A program made the translations under genes and the position numbers. Below the pieces are notes generated by a model that ran no database searches, was not told the origin of the DNA, and was given only the letters and a program-made list of their open reading frames with translations. A stretch of 46,113 nt of DNA, taken from the NCBI GenBank assembly GCA_041665065.1, contig JBAYJM010000007.1:1-46113 (forward strand). Reading direction: 5' to 3'. This document shows, in pieces, positions 38,093 through 46,094 of this stretch. The stretch is from JBAYJM01 sp041665065. GTDB lineage: Bacteria; Patescibacteriota; Patescibacteriia; 2-01-FULL-39-33. How positions within the stretch are numbered: the stretch's first letter is position 1; every line of letters begins with the position of its first letter.

Positions 38093-38362
38093 TTAATTTT
38101 TATTATTCCTTTTAATCCACCATTTTTTTATCAATGGCATTGTTAATGTCGATAGAATAAAGGCAAGAGCTGGTACAATAGCATTTATAAAAGGGTTTGG
38201 TAAGCGCGCAAAAAAGAAAAATATAACAATAACAATGTATGTAAAAATTATTATTAATAATTTTCGAAGTAAACTTGTTTCCCAAGCCTTATCCAATTCA
38301 ACCCGGTTATTGCGTTCTTTTATGTTTTTTATTTCTAATTCTAATTCTTCTATTGTAGCCAT
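38093..38362 (-). CDS. Small membrane protein with N-terminal coiled coil
   Basis: The 89-residue protein has a charged N-terminal helix (IEELELEIKNIKERNNRVELDKAWE) and two membrane segments (about 33-52 and 58-77), ending in a basic tail (IKKWWIKRNNKN). No family is recognised. It lies 1 base after map and 1 base before ruvX, so it is fixed in the operon, perhaps as a small envelope factor. Confidence 0.75.
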   Translation of the reverse strand: MATIEELELEIKNIKERNNRVELDKAWETSLLRKLLIIIFTYIVIVIFFFFARLPNPFINAIVPALAFILSTLTMPLIKKWWIKRNNKN

Positions 38363-38363
38363 A

Positions 38364-39134
38364 TTATCTCAAAGTTAAAATTTCAAATCCTTTTTCTGTC
38401 ACTGCGACAGTGTGTTCAAAATGGGCTGACAAGGAGTCATCGGCTGTAACGATTGTCCAACCGTCATCTAAGGTGTCTACCTCCCAACCGCCTGCATTTA
38501 CCATCGGCTCAATTGCCAAAACCATGCCCGGTTTTAAAATTACTTCGGGGAAGCTTCTACTTAAATAATTTGGAATCTGCGGATCTTCATGAGCGGAAAA
38601 ACCAACTCCATGTCCAACTAATTGCCTGACAACTGAAAATCTAGATTTTTCAATTACTCCTTGGATTGTTTTGGAAATTTCTGAAAGCTTAACGTCCGGA
38701 GCAATTTTTTCAATGCCGGCCATAAGCGCCTCTTCGGTAACTGACATTAATTTTCTCGCTTCTTTAGAAACCTTTCCCACGCCTACGCTTTTTGCCATAT
38801 CAGTATAAAGCCCTTTATAAATCAAGCCACAATCCAGGCTAACAATATCGCCTTCATCTATTTTTCTTTTATGGTCTGGAATACCATGCACGACTTCATT
38901 ATTTAGGGATACACAAAGAGATGCAGGATATGCTTTTTCAGCCCAGGCTGCTTTATAATTTTTAAAGCTCCCTTCACCCTTAAATTTAGCAATTAAACTT
39001 TCAGCATAATCATTTAGTTCGCCAGTCGTTATTCCTGGCTTGATATATTCAATTACTAAATCCAAGATTTCAGCAAGTATTTTACCGCCTTCCCTGAGTG
39101 TTTTTATCTGTTCTTGAGTTTTTAGTTTTATCAT
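38364..39134 (-). CDS. map: Methionine aminopeptidase, type I
   Basis: The 256-residue metalloenzyme removes the initiator methionine from new proteins. Metal-site residues are recognisable: NEVVHGIPDHK, LDCGLIYKGLYTDMAKS (two Asp), GHGVGFSAHEDPQIPNY (His), LAIEPMVN (Glu) and HTVAVTEKG (Glu near the C-terminus). No zinc-finger extension is present. The promoter TTAAAC-17-TAAAAT (39141-39169) places the start of transcription at the ATG, so the mRNA may be leaderless. Confidence 0.97.
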   Translation of the reverse strand: MIKLKTQEQIKTLREGGKILAEILDLVIEYIKPGITTGELNDYAESLIAKFKGEGSFKNYKAAWAEKAYPASLCVSLNNEVVHGIPDHKRKIDEGDIVSLDCGLIYKGLYTDMAKSVGVGKVSKEARKLMSVTEEALMAGIEKIAPDVKLSEISKTIQGVIEKSRFSVVRQLVGHGVGFSAHEDPQIPNYLSRSFPEVILKPGMVLAIEPMVNAGGWEVDTLDDGWTIVTADDSLSAHFEHTVAVTEKGFEILTLR

Positions 39135-39140
39135 GGAGTC

Positions 39141-39169
39141 ATTTTAGCATAAATAAAGATAAAGTTTAA
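39141..39169 (-). promoter_or_regulatory. Probable promoter of the map operon, near-leaderless
   Basis: On the minus strand TTAAAC (39164-39169, 3/6), 17 bases, TAAAAT (39141-39146, 5/6). Transcription is predicted to begin at about 39134, the first base of the ATG. Confidence 0.4.
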
Positions 39170-39283
39170 AGAAACTTAAGATTTATCTAAAATTACATTA
39201 AATAAACTTCATAATTCCCTTAATATCTTTTGATAAAATTTATTTTGTGTCTTTGGGCAACAATCAACAATGGGGACAAAGAC

Positions 39284-39613
39284 GTGAAATATCCGCACAA
39301 CGTAAACCGAAAGTTAACTGCTAAATTCGACAAGGAAGAATTTCTTAAGGTTTTTACTGGAGCAAAAGAGAATGTGTTATGCTTCCAAGCTCCAAATGAA
39401 AAATTGCTAGTAGTTACTGCGCATAGAATAGACCTACTACAAGACAGCAACGCAAGAAACTACCATCTCTTTGACATTTATTGCCATACGATTGATGTAA
39501 ATGTTGCCCTAGGCCAAAAAGAATTATCCAAACAAAGGATATATCTAAAAATAGTAGGTCTCAACACAGAAACAAAAGAGGTTAAGCGTGTAGAAATTAC
39601 CAGTACAGTTTAA
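39284..39613 (+). CDS. Uncharacterised 109-residue protein, solitary plus-strand unit
   Basis: The family is not recognised. I start at the GTG at 39284, which follows GGGGAC at good spacing and gives VKYPHNVNRKLTAKFDKEEF; a TTG at 39230 is also in frame but lacks such a site. The protein is soluble and mixed alpha/beta: VLCFQAPNEKLLVVTAHRIDLL, then ARNYHLFDIYCHTIDVNVALG and KQRIYLKIVGLNTETKEVKRV. It has no membrane segment. It is the only plus-strand gene between 20149 and the window end, set between map and adk with its own terminator. Its codon use and isolation match the small cassettes at 11-13 kb. Confidence 0.7.
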   Translation: MKYPHNVNRKLTAKFDKEEFLKVFTGAKENVLCFQAPNEKLLVVTAHRIDLLQDSNARNYHLFDIYCHTIDVNVALGQKELSKQRIYLKIVGLNTETKEVKRVEITSTV

Positions 39614-39648
39614 TTGCGTGGATCCAGACGGGATCCAACAGCCATTTC

Positions 39649-39686
39649 AGCCTTAAGACGTTCGAACCGTCTTTGGCTTTTTCTTC
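39649..39686 (+). terminator. Terminator of the solitary plus-strand gene
   Basis: AGCC-TT-AAGACG (39649-39660) pairs with CGTCTT-T-GGCT (39668-39678) around 7 bases, followed by TTTTTCTTCT on the plus strand. A second small GGATCC self-complementary hairpin precedes it at about 39620-39637. Confidence 0.85.
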
Positions 39687-39694
39687 TAAAATTT

Positions 39695-39715
39695 AAAAAC
39701 GCCCCGTGAGGAGCG
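39695..39715 (-). terminator. Terminator of adk
   Basis: CGCCCC (39700-39705) and GGAGCG (39710-39715) form a 6-bp stem with one G-U pair around a 4-base loop. On the minus strand GTTTTTAAATTTT follows. It sits 12 bases after the adk stop. Confidence 0.8.
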
Positions 39716-39727
39716 CCCCCTGAAAAG

Positions 39728-40405
39728 CTATTTTACTTCAATCTGTTTTCTTAAATCATCAACCATCTTCTGAACAATCTGCTGGAATACACCTTCGATA
39801 TGCTGTTCACCGTTCACCTGAATTAGTTTGCCCTGGCTTTCATATAATTCCACTATTGGATCTGTATTATCATGGTATACTTTCAGCCTTGCTTTGATTT
39901 TTTCTTCATTGTCATCATCCCTGATAAATAAAGCTTCTCCGCACGTATCACAAATTCCTTCTGTTGCGGTTGGATTATATTTGACATGCCAAGTATGTGC
40001 ATTTTTACAAATCCTTCTACCAGCAATCCTTTCTATAACCGCCTCGTCGCTTACATCAACCAAGAATACATAATCAATATCTGACATCTGTTCTAAGGCT
40101 CTTACCTGATCTTGCGTTCTCGGAAAACCGTCTAAAATATATCCGGATTTACAATCTTCTTCTTTAATTCTACCATCCACCATTTTTGTAATGAGCTCAT
40201 CTGAAACCAATTTTCCATTATCCATTAAATCAGATAACTCTTGTGAAAGAGGATTACTTTTATCTAATTTAATTGCCCTCAATAGATCGCCCGTTGAAAT
40301 GTGGGGAATTTTAAATGTTTCAGATAACAATTTAGCCTGCGTTCCCTTCCCTGATGCCGGAGGACCAAACATTATAATTTCAAAAGGTTTTTCATTTTTA
40401 AACAT
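39728..40405 (-). CDS. adk: Adenylate kinase with zinc-type lid
   Basis: The 225-residue enzyme catalyses ATP + AMP to 2 ADP. The P-loop is GPPASGKGT at 14-22, LDGFPRT at 91-97, and the lid lies around residues 131-170. Zinc-lid enzymes carry Cys-x2-Cys ... Cys-x2-Cys; here the first half is Cys133 with Ala136 and nearby His137/His140 (RICKNAHTWH), and the second half is intact (Cys152, Cys155). So a Cys-His-Cys-Cys site is likely. The length is normal for the zinc-lid group. It lies between two terminators (39700 and 40465), so it is transcribed alone rather than with secY. Confidence 0.95.
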   Translation of the reverse strand: MFKNEKPFEIIMFGPPASGKGTQAKLLSETFKIPHISTGDLLRAIKLDKSNPLSQELSDLMDNGKLVSDELITKMVDGRIKEEDCKSGYILDGFPRTQDQVRALEQMSDIDYVFLVDVSDEAVIERIAGRRICKNAHTWHVKYNPTATEGICDTCGEALFIRDDDNEEKIKARLKVYHDNTDPIVELYESQGKLIQVNGEQHIEGVFQQIVQKMVDDLRKQIEVK

Positions 40406-40454
40406 AAATATAGTTTTTATTATTATTGTATAATTTTAACCTAAAATACTAAAT

Positions 40455-40475
40455 TATAAAAGAGGCTTTCGCCTC
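40455..40475 (-). terminator. Terminator of the ribosomal protein/secY operon
   Basis: GAGGC (40462-40466) and GCCTC (40471-40475) enclose a 4-base loop that reads GAAA on the minus strand, a stable GNRA-type tetraloop. TTTTATAATTT follows. It sits 35 bases after the secY stop, separating adk from the operon. Confidence 0.8.
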
Positions 40476-40509
40476 CCTTTCCTGTTACTATTGTTTATTG
40501 CCGACCAAC

Positions 40510-41784
40510 TTATATTTCCTCATAATCCCTCATAGACAGCTGAGAATTAATCTGATTAACTGTTTCAATGACTACGGAAACAACGATAAGCAAACTGGTA
40601 CCGCCTATAACTAAGCTCTGTGTTCCAGTAAACTGTGCGGTCACCAAAGGCAAAACGGCAATAATACCCAAAAACAAAGCGCCGGTAAACACAATTCTAC
40701 TGGTAATCTTTTGTAAATATTCCGCTGTGTGACGACCGGGCCTAATACCAGGAATAAATCCGCCCTGTTTTTGCAGATTTTCGGAAATTTGATCGGGATG
40801 AAAAACAACCGCAGTATAAAAATATGTAAAAGCAACAACCAATACAAAGTATAATACTCCATATACAAGTTGATTTTGAAACATCATCGACACCCACTGA
40901 GCTGCATGAGCGACCCAAACCGTACTCGCGTGAGTAAAGAAATTAGCGATTGTAGGAGGAAAAATGATAATCGCAACAGCAAAAATTATAGGAATAACGC
41001 CAGCCTGATTAACGCGAAGCGGCAAATGTGTATTAGTCCCGCCAAACATTTTATTGCCCCTAACTTGGCGAGCATAAGAAACCGGTATATTTCTTTGACC
41101 CTCGGTGATAAATACCACCGCCACAATTGTAATCAATGCGAGAATGCCAAAAATAACCATATTTATTATTTCCTTCTGATCAAAAGTCATTAAGGTAGTA
41201 CCCATTGCAGAAGGCAGGCCAGCCACGATACCAGCAAAAATCAAAAGCGAAATACCGTTACCAATCTTCTTTTCAGTTATCAACTCACCAATCCACATTA
41301 AAAATACCGTACCGGCAGTAATACTGATAAGAGCAACAACCATCTGCCAAGCATCAAAATTTGGTAAAATATTTACTGACGCCCTTCGAAGAATTGTAAT
41401 CATTCCATAACCCTGAATAGCAGCCAAAGGAACTGAAAGCCATCTGGTCCATTGGTTTATTTTGGCCCTTCCCCATTCTCCTTCTTTTGATAATTCTTCA
41501 AGCTTTGGAACAACCATAGTTAAAAGCTGGAAGATAATCGAAGACGTGATATATGGAGCAACAGCTAACATGCCAACTGAGAAAGTTTTTAAACCACCAC
41601 CGGAAAAAACGTTTATCAAACCCAAAAGTTGATTTCCTTCAAATAATTTATTTAAAGCAACTGCGTCTACTCCCGGAATTGGTATATGCGTAATCAATCT
41701 GAATATAAAAAGCATTACAAAAACAAAAATAATGCTATTTCGTAATTCTTTTATTTTCCAGATTTGAAGAAATTTTTTAAACAT
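40510..41784 (-). CDS. secY: Preprotein translocase subunit SecY
   Basis: The 425-residue protein has the ten membrane segments of the SecYEG channel. It starts MFKKFLQIWKIKELRNSIIF, then RLITHIPIPGVD, GGLKTFSVGMLAVAPYITSSIIFQLL (the plug/lateral-gate region), the cytoplasmic loop GQRNIPVSYARQ and PGRHTAEYLQKITSR. I use the ATG at 41784; an in-frame ATG at 41832 overlaps the rplO stop (TAATG) and would add 16 residues with two Cys that are unlike known SecY N-termini. The hairpin AATGCGG-CTTG-CCGCATT (41809-41826) lies in this junction. It is placed after rplO as in the spc operon. Confidence 0.95.
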   Translation of the reverse strand: MFKKFLQIWKIKELRNSIIFVFVMLFIFRLITHIPIPGVDAVALNKLFEGNQLLGLINVFSGGGLKTFSVGMLAVAPYITSSIIFQLLTMVVPKLEELSKEGEWGRAKINQWTRWLSVPLAAIQGYGMITILRRASVNILPNFDAWQMVVALISITAGTVFLMWIGELITEKKIGNGISLLIFAGIVAGLPSAMGTTLMTFDQKEIINMVIFGILALITIVAVVFITEGQRNIPVSYARQVRGNKMFGGTNTHLPLRVNQAGVIPIIFAVAIIIFPPTIANFFTHASTVWVAHAAQWVSMMFQNQLVYGVLYFVLVVAFTYFYTAVVFHPDQISENLQKQGGFIPGIRPGRHTAEYLQKITSRIVFTGALFLGIIAVLPLVTAQFTGTQSLVIGGTSLLIVVSVVIETVNQINSQLSMRDYEEI

Positions 41785-41831
41785 ATTATTTTGTAATTCG
41801 CAACCCTCAATGCGGCAAGCCGCATTTACCA

Positions 41832-42287
41832 TTACTTATTACCCTTTGTTTTGATTTCAGCCTTACCGCCGGCATCTTCAATGGCCTTTTTAGCAGAAGC
41901 TGAATAAGCATTAGCAATAACCATCAATTTTTTAGCTATCTTTGAATTGCCAAGTATTTTAACCTCGGATTCATTAGATTCAATTAATTTTGCTGATTTC
42001 AATTTCTTTATATTTATCATTTCGCCATCATCAAATTTTGCTTCCATTTTTTTGACGTCAACAACAGCCATTTTAGGCTTAGCGCTCTTAAAACCCCTAA
42101 GCTTAGGAACTCTAAGTAATGTCTGTCTCAAACCTAAAGCTTTTAAGCCGGACTTACCGCCACTTCTAGCTCTTTGGCCCTTCATACCCTTTCCTGAATA
42201 AGAACCTCTTTTGCCGCCACGTCCAACTCTTTTTTTGTCTTTAATTGCGCCCTTAGCTGGTTTTAAATTTGATAAATTTAATGTCAT
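41832..42287 (-). CDS. rplO: 50S ribosomal protein L15
   Basis: The 151-residue protein starts MTLNLSNLKPAKGAIKDKKRVGRG, with the Gly/Arg-rich GKGMKGQRARSGGKSG segment that threads into 23S rRNA, then a globular C-terminus. It directly follows rpsE (4-base gap); rpmD, which usually lies between, is absent. It overlaps a possible upstream secY start by TAATG. Confidence 0.97.
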   Translation of the reverse strand: MTLNLSNLKPAKGAIKDKKRVGRGGKRGSYSGKGMKGQRARSGGKSGLKALGLRQTLLRVPKLRGFKSAKPKMAVVDVKKMEAKFDDGEMINIKKLKSAKLIESNESEVKILGNSKIAKKLMVIANAYSASAKKAIEDAGGKAEIKTKGNK

Positions 42288-42291
42288 ATTA

Positions 42292-42813
42292 TTATTCTTT
42301 AGCTTTTACCGGCTCTTCTTGTTTAACTTTTCTCTTTTTTAACATTGATAAAGCCTTAATAGTTGCTCTAACATTATTAATTTTATTGTTTGTGCCAAGT
42401 ATTTTTGAAACAACGTTTTCTATTCCCGATAATTCTAAAACAACTCGAGTTGCGCCACCGGATAAAATACCCGTTCCTTGAGGAGCTGGCTTAAGCAGAA
42501 TCTTTGAGGCCCCCTCTTTTACATAAACCTCATGAGGTATTGTACCGCCATTTAAATTCACTTTCAAAATATTTTTTTCTGCTTGCCTAACTGCTTTTTG
42601 AACCGCCATTGGAACATCCTTGGCTTTTGCTAAACCCATGCCGACTCTTCCCTTTTTGTCGCCAATTACAACGCAGGCTCTAAAACTCATTCTTTTTCCA
42701 CCAGCCATAACCCTAGTAACTCTGGCGATATCAACGATGTTTTGAGCAAACTCTGATTCCTCTCTTTTTGGCCTCATTGGCCTTCTCTTGTCTTTATTAT
42801 CTTTAGGTGTCAT
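42292..42813 (-). CDS. rpsE: 30S ribosomal protein S5
   Basis: The 173-residue protein has the S5 double-stranded RNA-binding core: FAQNIVDIARVTRVMAGGKRMSFRACVVIGDKKGRVGMGLAKAKDVPMAVQKA, then the C-terminal GATRVVLELSGIENVVSKILGT. It acts in decoding accuracy. It sits 8 bases after rplR and 4 before rplO. Confidence 0.97.
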   Translation of the reverse strand: MTPKDNKDKRRPMRPKREESEFAQNIVDIARVTRVMAGGKRMSFRACVVIGDKKGRVGMGLAKAKDVPMAVQKAVRQAEKNILKVNLNGGTIPHEVYVKEGASKILLKPAPQGTGILSGGATRVVLELSGIENVVSKILGTNNKINNVRATIKALSMLKKRKVKQEEPVKAKE

Positions 42814-42821
42814 ATTTTAGA

Positions 42822-43175
42822 TTAAATTTTTAATCCCGCTTCTCTTGCTCCATCGGCTAAAGCTTTCACCCTGCCATGGTATTTATATGAACTCTTATCA
42901 AAAACCGCCTTGGCAATTTTTTTATCAAGAGCCTTCTTCGCTAAAAGTTTTCCAATCTCAAATGCCTTTTCTGTTTTGGTTTTTCCTTCTTTAACTTCCT
43001 GATCAGTAACTGCAGCCAATGTTACTCCCTTGCTATCATCAATAAGCTGAACACTTATATGCGCCGCACTTCTAAAAACCGATATTCTTGGGATATCACT
43101 TGTTCCAGAAATCTTGGCTCTGACCTTATTGTGCCTTCTTTGTTTGACCTGATTTTTTAAAACTTCTTTATTCAT
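42822..43175 (-). CDS. rplR: 50S ribosomal protein L18
   Basis: The 117-residue protein binds 5S rRNA; RHNKVRAKISGTSDIPRISVFRS, a basic N-terminal stretch, AKAVFDKSSYKYHGRVKALADGAREAGL at the C-terminus. Length is typical. It lies 5 bases after rplF. Confidence 0.97.
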   Translation of the reverse strand: MNKEVLKNQVKQRRHNKVRAKISGTSDIPRISVFRSAAHISVQLIDDSKGVTLAAVTDQEVKEGKTKTEKAFEIGKLLAKKALDKKIAKAVFDKSSYKYHGRVKALADGAREAGLKI

Positions 43176-43180
43176 ATTTT

Positions 43181-43726
43181 TTACTTAGATTTAGCTGCGG
43201 CTTTACCGGCCTTTCTTCTCACCTGTTCACCCTGATATCTTATACCCTTGCCTTTATACGGTTCTACTTTTTTAATCTTTCTAATTTGAGCGGCTGCCTC
43301 ACCGACCATTTGCTTGTCGATTCCAGAGACAGTAATAACATTTGCTTCAACTGTCATTTGAATTCCCTGCGGAATTAAATATTCAACCGGGTGAGAAAAA
43401 CCAACATTCAAAACCAACTTATTTCCCGAAACAGCTGCCCTCATACCTACGCCGTTTATTTCTAATTTTTTTTCAAATCCTTTTGTTACGCCTTCAACCA
43501 TATTAGTTAAAAGACTGCCAAAAAGTCCCCATAAAGATCTTTGAGATTTTATAGTTTCATCATCTACCTTGATCGAGACTTCTTTATCATTAATATTAAC
43601 ATGAACCTGCGGATGAATTTCTTGCTTAAGCAGGCCCTTTGGACCCTTTACCAAAGCAAAGCCGTCTTCTATCTTGAAGTCTACGCCGTCAGGTATGTTG
43701 ATTATTTTTTTACCGATTCTGCTCAT
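43181..43726 (-). CDS. rplF: 50S ribosomal protein L6
   Basis: The 181-residue protein starts MSRIGKKIINIPDGVDFKIEDG and has the two related L6 domains, ending VEPYKGKGIRYQGEQVRRKAGKAA, the conserved L6 signature that touches 23S rRNA. It lies 33 bases after rpsH. Confidence 0.97.
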   Translation of the reverse strand: MSRIGKKIINIPDGVDFKIEDGFALVKGPKGLLKQEIHPQVHVNINDKEVSIKVDDETIKSQRSLWGLFGSLLTNMVEGVTKGFEKKLEINGVGMRAAVSGNKLVLNVGFSHPVEYLIPQGIQMTVEANVITVSGIDKQMVGEAAAQIRKIKKVEPYKGKGIRYQGEQVRRKAGKAAAKSK

Positions 43727-43759
43727 ATATTTTATCGGGCTCTACCCGGAAATTAATTA

Positions 43760-44158
43760 TTAATAAATTTCACAAAGCAATTCGCCGCCAAGACCTGCTT
43801 TTTTTGCTTCTCTGTTAGTCATTATTCCCGCGGATGTAGAAATTATAGATATTCCAAAATTATTTCTTACGGCCGGAATTTTATCCTTTGCAATATAAAC
43901 TCTTCTGCCGGGCTTAGAAATCCTCTTTAAGCTATTTATTGTGCAAACATTATTTTCATACTTTAAGGTCAAGTTGAATCCGCCAAATTTATTTATTGCA
44001 TCTGGTTTTAATTCTTCAAAATCTTGAATAAAGCCTTCTTTCTTAAGAATTTTAATCATACCCAATTTAATTTTGGAAAATGGAATAAAAACTTCCTGCT
44101 TTCTTACTCTTGAAGCGTTCCTTATTCTAGTTAGCATGTCTGCAATTGGATCTGTCAT
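43760..44158 (-). CDS. rpsH: 30S ribosomal protein S8
   Basis: The 132-residue protein has the S8 pattern: MTDPIADMLTRIRNASRVRKQ at the N-terminus and ISTSAGIMTNREAKKAGLGGELLCEIY at the C-terminus. It binds the central domain of 16S rRNA and, in other bacteria, represses the spc operon through rplE mRNA. It lies 21 bases after rpsN. Confidence 0.97.
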   Translation of the reverse strand: MTDPIADMLTRIRNASRVRKQEVFIPFSKIKLGMIKILKKEGFIQDFEELKPDAINKFGGFNLTLKYENNVCTINSLKRISKPGRRVYIAKDKIPAVRNNFGISIISTSAGIMTNREAKKAGLGGELLCEIY

Positions 44159-44179
44159 ATAAAAATTATTAATTTATAA

Positions 44180-44365
44180 TTACCACGATGATTTTGTGAC
44201 GCCCGGTATCTGTCCATTATTAGCCAATTCTCTAAAGCAAATTCTGCATAACTTAAAATCACGCATATATCCGTGTCTCCTGCCGCATCTCCAACATCTA
44301 TTAACTTTGCGGGAAGAAAATTTTGGTGTCTTTTTTGATTTTGCTATTTGTGCTTGAGTAGCCAT
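44180..44365 (-). CDS. rpsN: 30S ribosomal protein S14, zinc-binding (type Z)
   Basis: The 61-residue short form has two CxxC pairs, Cys24/Cys27 (CWRC) and Cys40/Cys43 (CRIC), binding one zinc. FRELANNGQIPGVTKSSW is the usual C-terminus. It is encoded between rplE and rpsH as expected. Confidence 0.97.
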   Translation of the reverse strand: MATQAQIAKSKKTPKFSSRKVNRCWRCGRRHGYMRDFKLCRICFRELANNGQIPGVTKSSW

Positions 44366-44374
44366 AATTAATTT

Positions 44375-44917
44375 TTATTTTTGAAACGGAAAGCCCAATA
44401 ATTTGAATAACTCCAATCCCTCTTCATAATTACTTGCATTTGTAGTAACTGCTATCTGAAGCCCATGGACCTTTTCTAATTCATCAGCCTTAATTTCCGG
44501 AAATACTGTATGCTCTTTCAATCCTAAGTTCAAATTTCCCTGTTTATCTACATTTTTTACCGGAAGCCCTCTGAAATCCCTGATTCTAGGAATTGAAATA
44601 TTAACCAATTTATCTAAAAAATCAAACATTCTTTGCCCTCTAAGCGTTACAGTAGCTCCGACAACCATTCCTTCTCTAACCTTAAAAGCAGAAATTGCTT
44701 TTTTAGCCTTAGTCTTAATGGGCTTTTGTCCAGTAACTTTCATTAAGGTCTCTTCAACCACATCAACAAAGTGATTATCTCCGCCTCTGGCATTAATTCC
44801 GCTATTTACAGTAACTTTTAGAATTTTAGGGATAGCCATTTCATTTTTAAAACCAAATTTTTCCTTTAAAGCTGGCCTAATCTCTTTTTCGTATTTTGTG
44901 TATAATCGTGATTTCAT
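44375..44917 (-). CDS. rplE: 50S ribosomal protein L5
   Basis: The 180-residue protein has LYTKYEKEIRPALKEKFGFKNEMAIPKI at the N-terminus, VTGQKPIKTKAKKAISAFKVREGMVVG and RDFRGLPVKNVDKQGNLNLGLKEHTVFPEI, the L5 signature that contacts 5S rRNA and tRNA. It lies 5 bases after rplX. Confidence 0.97.
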   Translation of the reverse strand: MKSRLYTKYEKEIRPALKEKFGFKNEMAIPKILKVTVNSGINARGGDNHFVDVVEETLMKVTGQKPIKTKAKKAISAFKVREGMVVGATVTLRGQRMFDFLDKLVNISIPRIRDFRGLPVKNVDKQGNLNLGLKEHTVFPEIKADELEKVHGLQIAVTTNASNYEEGLELFKLLGFPFQK

Positions 44918-44922
44918 ATTTA

Positions 44923-45252
44923 TTAAATGATTTCTTTACATTTTCTGCAAACTCTATTTTTGATAGTTCTTTTACCTGACTCTGCTTCGTTTTTTTCTAC
45001 CTTAAACCCGACACGAACAGCTTCGCCGCACTTTGGGCAAATCAATTCAACATTCGAAATATCCATCGGACCAGGAAACTGGATTCTCTGTCCCGTTTCA
45101 CCTTGTTTTCTGGCTTTCTGATGCTTAAGCAACAAATTTAAACCCTCAACAACAATTCTATTTTCTTTGGTAAAAATCTGAAGCACCTTGCCCACCTTGC
45201 CCTTGTCTTTTCCTGATTGGATTTTTACTTTGTCGCCTGTTTTTATTTTCAT
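44923..45252 (-). CDS. rplX: 50S ribosomal protein L24
   Basis: The 109-residue protein has the KOW motif at the start (KIKTGDKVKIQSGKDKGKVGKVLQIF), then HQKARKQGETG and a C-terminal pair of CxxC motifs (ICPKCGEAVRVGF and VCRKCKE) that can bind zinc. It initiates large-subunit assembly. It lies 16 bases after rplN. Confidence 0.96.
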   Translation of the reverse strand: MKIKTGDKVKIQSGKDKGKVGKVLQIFTKENRIVVEGLNLLLKHQKARKQGETGQRIQFPGPMDISNVELICPKCGEAVRVGFKVEKNEAESGKRTIKNRVCRKCKEII

Positions 45253-45268
45253 ATTCTTGAATTTAAAA

Positions 45269-45640
45269 TTATAATACTTCCGGTGCTAAACTGATTATTT
45301 TTTGGTATCCTAAATTTCTTAACTCCCTTGCCACTGGACCGAAGACTCTGGTTCCTTTCATTTCTTTATTTTTCATATCTATAATAACAACTGCATTATC
45401 ATCAAATTTTATATATGATCCGTCTGCTCTTCTGGTTTCTTTTCTGGTTCTGACAAGCACTGCATGCACAACGTCGCCCTTTTTAACCATACTATGCGGA
45501 GTCGCCTCTTTTACGGCGCAAGTTACAACGTCTCCTAATTTGGCGTATCTTTTTTGAAATCCGCCGAGCACCTTAAACACCTGAAGCTTTTTTGCTCCTG
45601 TATTGTCAGCCGATTTAACCATTGATCTATCTTGTACCAT
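45269..45640 (-). CDS. rplN: 50S ribosomal protein L14
   Basis: The 123-residue protein starts MVQDRSMVKSADNTGAKKLQ (the L14 signature), then VLVRTRKETRRADGSYIKFDDNAVVII and FGPVARELR near the end. It sits at the subunit interface. It lies 21 bases after rpsQ. Confidence 0.98.
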   Translation of the reverse strand: MVQDRSMVKSADNTGAKKLQVFKVLGGFQKRYAKLGDVVTCAVKEATPHSMVKKGDVVHAVLVRTRKETRRADGSYIKFDDNAVVIIDMKNKEMKGTRVFGPVARELRNLGYQKIISLAPEVL

Positions 45641-45661
45641 ATCTTTTATCTAAATATTGCT

Positions 45662-45907
45662 TTAATTATATATAACTCTCCATCGTTTATCCTTGGATAA
45701 AGGCCTACATTCAATAAAGGCAACAGCATCACCAACCTTAAACTGGCCTTTTTCATCATGAACCTTGTACTTCCTGCTGGAGGTATACCTTTTGTGATAT
45801 TTTTTATGAACTTTTAAGCTTTCCACCTCAACAACAATAGTCTTATCCATTTTACTGGAAACAACTACGCCCTTAAACTTTCTGCTTATTTTCTTTTGGT
45901 CTGCCAT
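45662..45907 (-). CDS. rpsQ: 30S ribosomal protein S17
   Basis: The 81-residue protein has the S17 OB fold: FKGVVVSSKMDKTIVVEVESLKVHKKYHKRY, then DEKGQFKVGDAVAFIECRPLSKDKRWRV. It lies 4 bases after rpmC. Confidence 0.97.
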   Translation of the reverse strand: MADQKKISRKFKGVVVSSKMDKTIVVEVESLKVHKKYHKRYTSSRKYKVHDEKGQFKVGDAVAFIECRPLSKDKRWRVIYN

Positions 45908-45911
45908 ATTA

Positions 45912-46094
45912 TTATTTCTGTTTTAATACAGTTAATATTTTTGCAATATCTTTTTTTACAACCCTTATATCCCTGACAGTCTTAAGCTGATCCTGTTTTG
46001 CTTTAAAGCTCAAATCATCAAGCTTCTTTCTTGTTTCTGAAAGCAAATGCTGCAATTCTGTTTCGGGTTTTAATTTTATTTCTTTGATATCCAT
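45912..46094 (-). CDS. rpmC: 50S ribosomal protein L29
   Basis: The roughly 60-residue two-helix protein has MDIKEIKLKPETELQHLLSE and the signature TVRDIRVVKKDIAKILTVL. I use the ATG at 46094, because the in-frame upstream start at 46109 is a TTG, likely inside the end of rplP, which lies outside the window. L29 borders the polypeptide exit tunnel and binds trigger factor and SRP. Confidence 0.95.
   Translation of the reverse strand: MDIKEIKLKPETELQHLLSETRKKLDDLSFKAKQDQLKTVRDIRVVKKDIAKILTVLKQK

Noticed and set aside
39618..39640. GGATCC repeat hairpin after the solitary plus-strand gene
   Set aside because: It is not followed by a U-tract; the proper terminator is the next stem at 39649-39686.
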